Source: Candidatus Pacearchaeota archaeon (GTDB lineage: Archaea; Nanobdellota; Nanobdellia; Pacearchaeales; GW2011-AR1). Taken from it: a DNA stretch of 10,882 bases. Where the stretch lies: assembly GCA_014728745.1 (NCBI GenBank), contig WJLC01000053.1, positions 1 through 10,882 on the forward strand, in the 5' to 3' direction. The position numbers were made by a program, and so were the translations under genes. Positions 7,145-10,882 of this stretch are shown one piece after another. How positions within the stretch are numbered: the stretch's first letter is position 1; each line of letters begins with the position of its first letter. Under the pieces are notes generated by a model. That model was not told where the DNA came from. It ran no database searches and saw only the letters and a program-made list of their open reading frames with translations.

Positions 7145-9066
7145 TCTAAGTCTGCTTCTGTAGCATTATCTTGTATAAATTCCTTTCTAGCCTGAACATC
7201 ATTGCCCATAAGCATTGTGAATGTTTGATCTGCTTCCAAAGCATCTTCAATAAAAACCTTTTTTATTTTTCTAGTGTCAGGATTCATTGTTGTTTTCCAC
7301 AACTGAGTTGATGACATCTCTCCAAGACCTTTGAAACGAGTCACATTTGATTCTTTAACTCCTAATTTCTTTGAAAGTTTTTCTAATTCTTTGCCAGTAT
7401 AAACATAATGATCTTTTCTCTTTTTCCTAAGCCTGTACAAAGGAGGCATTGCAATATACAAATGACCATTTTTAATTAATTCAGGCATGAATCTGAAAAA
7501 GAAAGTAAGCAATAGTGTTGTAATGTGCTCACCATCAACATCTGCATCTGCCATTAATACTATTTTATTGTATCTTAATTTGTTTAAATCAAACTGGTCT
7601 CCAACTCCTGTTCCTATTGCAGTTATAAGATTTGCCAATTCTTTATTTGAAAGTGTTTTTGTAGGACTTGATTTTTCAACATTTAAAATCTTACCTCTCA
7701 AAGGAAGAACTGCCTGTATCTCCTTGTTACGAGCCTGTTTTGCTGAACCACCCGCTGAATTACCCTCAACAATATACAATTCAGTTTTTTCAGATTTCTT
7801 TTTAGAACAGTCTGCTAATTTTCCAGGCAAGCCTCCAATCCCAAATGCATTTTTTCTTCTTACTAATTCTTTTGCTTTTTTAGCAGCCAGTCTTGCTTTT
7901 GCAGAATCTGCTGCTTTAGAAGTTATTTTTTTAGCAATCTTAGGATTTTCTTCAAAAAACTGGCCTAGTGCAGTGCTAGCTATGCTGTTCATTAGACCTC
8001 TTATCTCAGAATTTCCTAATTTTGTCTTAGTCTGTCCTTCAAATTGAGGATCAGGAATCTTAACACTTATTACAGTGGTATTTCCTTCTCTTACATCATT
8101 TCCAGTTAAATTTCCTGACTTAATCATTTTCTTTTTCTTTGCATAATCATTAACAACCCTTGTTAAAGCAGCCTTGTATCCAGAAACATGTGTTCCACCT
8201 TCAACAGTGTTTATTGTATTAACAAACCCAAAAATATTTTGCTGATAACCAGAATTATATTGGATAGCCACTTCAATTACAACATCTCCTTGCTTTCTCT
8301 TAAAATAAATTGGCTTGCTGTGAATAGTATCTTTGTTTCTATTAATCCATTTTGCAAATTCCATTAATCCTCCAGAAGCATAAAACTTTTCTTGTTTGTC
8401 TTTAATCTTATCTTTTAGATTGATTTTCAGTCCAGCATTCAAAAAAGCTATTTCTTTGAATCTTGTTTCCAAAACCTTAAAATCAAACTTAAGTGTTGAG
8501 AAGATTTCTTCATCAGGCCAAAAAATTATTTTTGTTCCAGAATCATTTTGACTGCATTTCCCAACTTTTTTTAGTTTGTTCTTAGGCTTTCCTTTAAGAT
8601 ATTCTTGTCTGTAGATTTTTCCATCTCTTTTAATTTCTACAATCAATTTTTTAGACAAGAAATTAACACAGCTTACACCAACACCATGCAATCCCCCTGA
8701 GATAGCATAAGATTTTTTATCAAATTTTCCTCCTGCATGAAGCTTAGTTAATGCTACTTGAACAGCAGGAATTTTTAATTGAGGATGTTTATCAACAGGT
8801 ATTCCTCTTCCATCATCTTCAACAGTTACTGAACCATCTTTGTTTATAGAAACATCAATTTCAGAACAATGACCCGCCATTGCCTCATCAACTGCATTAT
8901 CAACAACCTCGTAAACAAGATGATGCAAACCATCTTTTCCAGTGCTTCCAATATACATTGCAGGTCTTGCCCTAACTGCTTTTCTTCCTTCTAAAACCTT
9001 AATTTCCTTAGCATTATACCCTGCAGATTTGGATTTAGATTTTGTTTTAGATTTTGATTTAACCAT
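7138..9066 (-). CDS. gyrB: DNA gyrase subunit B
   Basis: This is the ATPase/Toprim subunit of gyrase. At 642 aa it is the compact form, without the large insert of E. coli GyrB (804 aa). The GHKL ATP site is complete: EVVDNAVDEA with E53 and N57, DDGRGIP (84-90), GGLHGVG (124-130) and the QTK loop (345-347). The Toprim site has E434 in EGNSAGG and D507/D509/D511 in DADVD. PLRGKILN (455-462) and RFKGLGEM (577-584) are family signatures. Arg147 aligns with E. coli Arg136, the coumarin-contact residue. Asn436 replaces the usual Asp of EGDSAGG. Residues 2-14 are a Lys/Ser repeat extension. Unlike most neighbours, no TATA box lies 26 bp before its ATG and there is no Shine-Dalgarno; a longer leader from the box at 9194-9201 is possible. 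Confidence 0.98.
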   Translation of the reverse strand: MVKSKSKTKSKSKSAGYNAKEIKVLEGRKAVRARPAMYIGSTGKDGLHHLVYEVVDNAVDEAMAGHCSEIDVSINKDGSVTVEDDGRGIPVDKHPQLKIPAVQVALTKLHAGGKFDKKSYAISGGLHGVGVSCVNFLSKKLIVEIKRDGKIYRQEYLKGKPKNKLKKVGKCSQNDSGTKIIFWPDEEIFSTLKFDFKVLETRFKEIAFLNAGLKINLKDKIKDKQEKFYASGGLMEFAKWINRNKDTIHSKPIYFKRKQGDVVIEVAIQYNSGYQQNIFGFVNTINTVEGGTHVSGYKAALTRVVNDYAKKKKMIKSGNLTGNDVREGNTTVISVKIPDPQFEGQTKTKLGNSEIRGLMNSIASTALGQFFEENPKIAKKITSKAADSAKARLAAKKAKELVRRKNAFGIGGLPGKLADCSKKKSEKTELYIVEGNSAGGSAKQARNKEIQAVLPLRGKILNVEKSSPTKTLSNKELANLITAIGTGVGDQFDLNKLRYNKIVLMADADVDGEHITTLLLTFFFRFMPELIKNGHLYIAMPPLYRLRKKRKDHYVYTGKELEKLSKKLGVKESNVTRFKGLGEMSSTQLWKTTMNPDTRKIKKVFIEDALEADQTFTMLMGNDVQARKEFIQDNATEADLDI

Positions 9067-9134
9067 TTTGTTTTTTATTTGTTTTTAGATTTTGATTGTT
9101 TTATTTTGATTTGATCTTTATTCTGATTTTGATA

Positions 9135-9152
9135 TTTGCTACTATCAGCAAA
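9135..9152. repeat. Short hairpin in the gyrB upstream region
   Basis: Arms TTTGCT (9135-9140) and AGCAAA (9147-9152) pair perfectly around a 6-nt loop, 69-86 bp upstream of the gyrB ATG. If gyrB is transcribed from the box near 9197, this lies early in its leader RNA. Confidence 0.3.
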
Positions 9153-9172
9153 AATTTAAACCCCTATTTTTC

Positions 9173-9190
9173 AGAAATTTTTCAATTTCT
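9173..9190. repeat. 7-bp hairpin next to the TATA element upstream of gyrB
   Basis: Arms AGAAATT (9173-9179) and AATTTCT (9184-9190) are perfect complements with a 4-nt gap, immediately beside the TATA element at 9193-9202. It sits where a repressor or supercoiling-sensitive site would lie, between the box and the predicted gyrB transcription start. Confidence 0.35.
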
Positions 9191-9193
9191 ACT

Positions 9194-9201
9194 TATATAA
9201 A
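9194..9201 (-). promoter_or_regulatory. Candidate TATA box for gyrB with a long leader
   Basis: The minus strand reads TTTATATA, the classic archaeal box. Transcription would start near 9171, giving a leader of about 105 nt before gyrB. The element is nearly symmetrical and could act to the right instead. A weaker minus-strand candidate, AAAATAAAAC, lies around 9099-9108. Confidence 0.35.
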
Positions 9202-9307
9202 TCAAAATAGGTTTTTAAAGCTTGCCCCTTAAATCTGCTTGTTTTAAGCCCTAAAAACCCCAAATTAACTTTTTGGATTTATTTTTAAGAATTTTAAAAA
9301 ACCAGGT

Positions 9308-9315
9308 TTTAAATA
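9308..9315 (+). promoter_or_regulatory. TATA box for the 105-aa membrane protein gene
   Basis: TTTAAATA is centred 26.5 bp before the ATG at 9338, with no Shine-Dalgarno, which fits a leaderless mRNA. Confidence 0.55.
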
Positions 9316-9337
9316 ATCATACCAATAAAAAAATTAT

Positions 9338-9655
9338 ATGAAAAAAGCAAAGATAAGCAAGATATTAGTAGCAATAATACTAACACTAGTCGTGATTGCG
9401 CTTGCATTTTTAGTGATAAACAATGCTCTTACAGGAAGAATAATTCAAAACTATTCTAATTCCTCTCAATATCCTTTAGATTATAGAACATATACAAAAG
9501 CTGTTTGTGATGAAAATAATTACTGCCAAGACTATGAGATAACTTGTAAAAATAAGCAAGTGATAAACATCAGCCCAATAACTGGAGCAAACATTCAGCA
9601 TTCTGAAAATTGGGAAGATCCAAGACCAAACAAATCAGAAATAATTTGCAAATAA
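9338..9655 (+). CDS. Small membrane-anchored or secreted protein with four cysteines (105 aa)
   Basis: The family is not recognised. A basic start (MKKAKISK) is followed by one strongly hydrophobic segment (about 9-31), then LTGRIIQ and a polar domain of about 70 residues. This is the layout of a type II single-pass anchor or an uncleaved signal. The outer part has Cys57, Cys63, Cys70 and Cys104, enough for two disulfides, which fits an extracytoplasmic location, plus possible N-glycosylation sequons (NYS 38-40, NSS 41-43, NIS 77-79, NKS 98-100). It is convergent with the 107-aa membrane protein gene, with a 39-bp gap. The start is fixed by the TATA box 26.5 bp upstream. No function is assigned. 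Confidence 0.8.
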   Translation: MKKAKISKILVAIILTLVVIALAFLVINNALTGRIIQNYSNSSQYPLDYRTYTKAVCDENNYCQDYEITCKNKQVINISPITGANIQHSENWEDPRPNKSEIICK

Positions 9656-9719
9656 TTAAAAATTAAAAATTAAAAACTAAGAGAAAAATTTAGTTTATTT
9701 TTTCTTCTTTTTCTTTTTA
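9654..9719. terminator. Putative bidirectional T-tract terminator between convergent genes
   Basis: Three tandem AATTAAA units (9654-9674) give successive T5 runs on the minus strand just after the 107-aa gene. On the plus strand, T-rich sequence at 9694-9719 follows the 105-aa gene. A 7-bp inverted repeat (AAACTAA 9674-9680, TTAGTTT 9690-9696) lies between them. Archaeal RNA polymerase terminates on T-tracts, so both genes could end here. The plus-strand T-tract is also the coding sequence of the 107-aa protein's lysine tail. Confidence 0.4.
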
Positions 9720-10018
9720 CTCTTGCTTTTCTTTTTATTGTTTTTATCAGTGCTAGGCTCAGTAAGACTCTTAAATAATCCAGCAACTCCTGGAAATATG
9801 CAGGCAGTCCCAATAAGTGTTGCAATCAATGCCATATAGTCTGTAGACAAGCACATAAGCCTGTTCATTTGACTTGGCTGACTTACTTCTACAATCTCTC
9901 CCTTAATTGTCTGAGTTATAGGTTCCACATAACACGGTCTTAGCAATGCATACCTTATTAAAAAAGCTCCAACAACAATAAAAAGGATGCTTATTACTGT
10001 GTTCTTTATATTTACCAT
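9695..10018 (-). CDS. Two-helix membrane protein with poly-lysine C-terminal tail (107 aa)
   Basis: The family is not recognised. Hydrophobic helices span about residues 7-26 and 61-83. The connecting loop (27-60) has Cys29 and Cys56, which could form a disulfide if it faces outward; Cys73 is in the second helix. The C-terminus (93-107) is nearly all Lys and Ser and ends in seven lysines, so by the positive-inside rule it should lie in the cytoplasm. The loop is then extracytoplasmic and both ends are inside. The start is supported by a GAGGAGAG Shine-Dalgarno about 10 nt upstream. The gene follows L24e on the same strand after 57 bp and probably has its own promoter at 10066-10073. Confidence 0.8.
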   Translation of the reverse strand: MVNIKNTVISILFIVVGAFLIRYALLRPCYVEPITQTIKGEIVEVSQPSQMNRLMCLSTDYMALIATLIGTACIFPGVAGLFKSLTEPSTDKNNKKKSKSKKKKKKK

Positions 10019-10028
10019 TTAATATTAT

Positions 10029-10037
10029 CTCTCCTCT
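10029..10037 (-). promoter_or_regulatory. Shine-Dalgarno of the 107-aa membrane protein gene
   Basis: The minus strand reads AGAGGAGAG, ending 10 nt before the ATG at 10018. It matches the CCUCC end of archaeal 16S rRNA and contrasts with the leaderless genes elsewhere in the window. Confidence 0.6.
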
Positions 10038-10065
10038 TTTTATTAAGAATATAATGAAAAAATAC

Positions 10066-10073
10066 TTTTTAAA
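10066..10073 (-). promoter_or_regulatory. TATA-like box for the 107-aa membrane protein gene
   Basis: The minus strand reads TTTAAAAA right after the L24e stop codon. Transcription would start near 10043 and give a leader of about 25 nt that contains the Shine-Dalgarno. A T6 run at 10051-10062 on the minus strand could also end the ribosomal transcript. Confidence 0.4.
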
Positions 10074-10075
10074 CC

Positions 10076-10504
10076 TTATTTCTTTGGTTTATTGGATTTA
10101 TCAGATTTATCAGATTTATCAGATTTATCAGATTCATCTGATTTGCTTTTATCTTGCTCTTTGTCTTTAGATGAATTATTATCTTGATTATTATCTTGCT
10201 TACCTGCCTGTTTATTAGTCTGTTTTTCAGCTATCTTTTCTTCTTTTTTAGCTACTTCTTTTGGAACATTCTTGTTCTCTCCTTGAATCTCCTTAACAAT
10301 TTGTTCCTTAGTCTCTTTAGGAACTGGCTTTTCTTTTCTTTTAATCTTTTTTTCCTTAGAAACCCATCTAACTCTTCTTCTTTTCATCTTTCTGTTTTTT
10401 CTGCATTTTGAAGAGCACAGATTAATAATTTCTCCATCATTCTTAACAAGAGTTAAACCCTTGTGAATATCATAGTCTTTTTCGCAATAAGAACATTTAG
10501 GCAT
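10076..10504 (-). CDS. rpl24e: Ribosomal protein L24e with a long charged C-terminal extension
   Basis: This is a large-subunit ribosomal protein shared by archaea and eukaryotes. The first 50 or so residues are the L24e domain: zinc-finger cysteines C4, C7, C30 and C34, followed by the RNA-binding RKMKRRRVRWV (38-48). Archaeal L24e is usually about 60-70 aa. Here it continues to 142 aa with a Lys/Glu/Gln/Asn/Asp/Ser-rich, probably disordered tail that ends in SDK repeats (122-136) encoded by a 9-bp tandem repeat. The start overlaps the end of the upstream 78-aa gene by 8 bases, and a strong GGGAGGGGA Shine-Dalgarno lies 9 nt before the ATG inside that gene, so the two are translated from one mRNA. 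The zinc residues are intact, so the core should be functional. Confidence 0.93.
   Translation of the reverse strand: MPKCSYCEKDYDIHKGLTLVKNDGEIINLCSSKCRKNRKMKRRRVRWVSKEKKIKRKEKPVPKETKEQIVKEIQGENKNVPKEVAKKEEKIAEKQTNKQAGKQDNNQDNNSSKDKEQDKSKSDESDKSDKSDKSDKSNKPKK
10095..10139. repeat. 9-bp tandem repeat encoding the Ser-Asp-Lys tail of L24e
   Basis: Four perfect copies of GATTTATCA (10095-10130) are followed by one degenerate copy (10131-10139). Read on the minus strand each unit encodes Ser-Asp-Lys in frame. The copy number could change by slippage without breaking the reading frame. Confidence 0.85.
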
Positions 10505-10733
10505 TTTGAAGTCTCCCCTCCCTAGCTCTTATATTAAGATTATATGTTCCATTATCTACTTGCCTTTCTTTAAGGATTACATAATCATCAGAATAAGTTC
10601 TAGTAATGGCACTAACCTCAGCCTCACTTAAACCAGGAACATCAAGAGTCTGTCCAAAAGAAAGTTCCCTCATTTTCTGTCTAAATCCTTTTATTTCAAC
10701 AACTTCATCAATTGATTTATGGACTTCGCACAT
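10497..10733 (-). CDS. Unrecognised 78-aa protein inside the S28e-L24e operon
   Basis: I do not recognise this protein. It is soluble and mixed alpha/beta in appearance. An acidic N-terminal stretch (IDEVVEIKGF) and a basic helix (RQKMREL, 18-24) are followed by a loop DVPGLSEAEVSAI that resembles a helix start. The rest, about 45-72 (RTYSDDYVILKERQ and TYNLNIRAREG), looks like beta strands. One cysteine (C2) is present. The ATG lies one base after the S28e stop codon and its end overlaps the L24e start by 8 bases, so it is an integral part of the operon. A GGAG Shine-Dalgarno inside S28e lies 12 nt before the ATG. The tight coupling argues that it is a real gene. A ribosome or translation role is inferred from position only. 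Confidence 0.8.
   Translation of the reverse strand: MCEVHKSIDEVVEIKGFRQKMRELSFGQTLDVPGLSEAEVSAITRTYSDDYVILKERQVDNGTYNLNIRAREGRLQNA
10514..10522 (-). promoter_or_regulatory. Strong Shine-Dalgarno of L24e inside the 78-aa gene
   Basis: The minus strand reads GGGAGGGGA, 9 nt before the L24e ATG. It fixes the L24e start and shows translation of this internal gene by direct 16S rRNA pairing. Confidence 0.7.
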
Positions 10734-10734
10734 C

Positions 10735-10882
10735 TTAAGTATACGCTCCTTTTGAAACCTTACTTCTTATTTTCCTAGCTTCAATTTCAGTTTCTCTAAG
10801 CATTAAATCATCTCCTACTCTGACAGGACCCTTTACATTTCTTCTCATAGTTCTTCCTTTATCACGGCCTTCTTTAACAAGA
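10735..10882 (-). CDS. rps28e: Ribosomal protein S28e (C-terminal part, runs off the window)
   Basis: The last 48 codons are visible, in frame from the window edge to TAA at 10737-10735. They contain the S28e core signatures EGRDKGRTMRRNVKGPVRVGD and LMLRETEIEARKI, which form the OB-fold end and the conserved LRETEREA-type motif of this small-subunit protein found near the mRNA channel. About ten extra residues (RSKVSKGAYT) follow the usual end, and their codons include the GGAG (10746-10749) that acts as Shine-Dalgarno for the next gene. The N-terminal part lies outside the window. It is the first visible gene of the S28e, 78-aa, L24e operon. Confidence 0.95.
   Translation of the reverse strand, partial: LVKEGRDKGRTMRRNVKGPVRVGDDLMLRETEIEARKIRSKVSKGAYT

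Larger units (their letters stand above)
9067..9337. other. Divergent intergenic region between gyrB and the 105-aa membrane protein gene
   Basis: This 271-bp AT-rich spacer contains no ORF of note. It holds a strong near-symmetrical TATA element (about 9193-9202), the box of the 105-aa gene (9308-9315), two short hairpins (9135-9152 and 9173-9190) and an 8-bp inverted repeat with arms GGTTTTTA (9210-9217) and TAAAAACC (9252-9259). I see no tRNA or recognised riboswitch. Confidence 0.6.

Noticed and set aside
7487..8047. Long open frame (186 codons) on the plus strand opposite gyrB
   Set aside because: It lies wholly inside gyrB, which has unambiguous family motifs, and its translation resembles no family. 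It reflects the codon bias of the gyrB strand.
3944..9066. Could be topoisomerase IV (ParC/ParE) rather than gyrase
   Set aside because: The A subunit has a GyrA box (QKRGGKG) and six pinwheel motifs, as expected for gyrase.
10095..10139. CRISPR-like or mobile repeat array
   Set aside because: The 9-bp units are contiguous, in frame and encode Ser-Asp-Lys, so they are a coding microsatellite.

Overview
The window is AT-rich archaeal DNA, most likely from a DPANN archaeon of the Pacearchaeota/Woesearchaeota/Nanoarchaeota type. The archaeal assignment rests on aIF2-gamma, ribosomal proteins S28e and L24e, and archaeal TATA boxes. The DPANN placement is an inference from the lysine-rich coding, compact layout, small unfamiliar membrane and exported proteins, and bacterial-type gyrase. 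No rRNA, tRNA, CRISPR array, transposase or integrase was seen.

Layout. 1-603 (minus) is the N-terminal part of an exported protein with EF-hand-like calcium loops, cut by the window edge. Divergent from it is aIF2-gamma (731-1984, plus), then a RecB/Cas4-type PD-(D/E)XK nuclease with a four-cysteine Fe-S signature (2123-3115, plus) and a coiled-coil/PAS-like protein (3152-3928, plus). These converge on a minus-strand gyrase block read as gyrB (9066-7138), a zinc-ribbon protein (7114-6734), a small unknown protein (6686-6408) and gyrA (6376-3944). A 271-bp spacer with hairpins and TATA boxes separates gyrB from a small single-pass membrane protein (9338-9655, plus). That gene converges on a two-helix membrane protein with a lysine tail (10018-9695, minus). 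The right edge is a minus-strand ribosomal operon: S28e (partial), an unrecognised 78-aa protein, and L24e with a long charged tail.

The block between gyrB and gyrA is the best candidate for an undescribed system. GyrA and GyrB both look catalytically complete and supercoiling-competent (GyrA box, six pinwheel blades, Toprim acidic residues). They are separated by two small genes that I cannot assign, one a zinc ribbon with a Lys/Pro-rich linker. The two subunits also carry Gln and Asn at the positions of E. coli GyrA Ser83 and GyrB Asp426, both known quinolone-resistance sites.

Start signals fall into two classes. At least five genes (the 603 minus gene, aIF2-gamma, the PAS protein, the zinc-ribbon gene and the 105-aa gene), probably also the nuclease, have a TATA box centred 25-27 bp before the ATG and no Shine-Dalgarno, as expected for leaderless mRNAs. 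The 78-aa gene, L24e and the 107-aa gene instead have a GGAG-type Shine-Dalgarno. gyrB fits neither class and may have a leader of about 100 nt.
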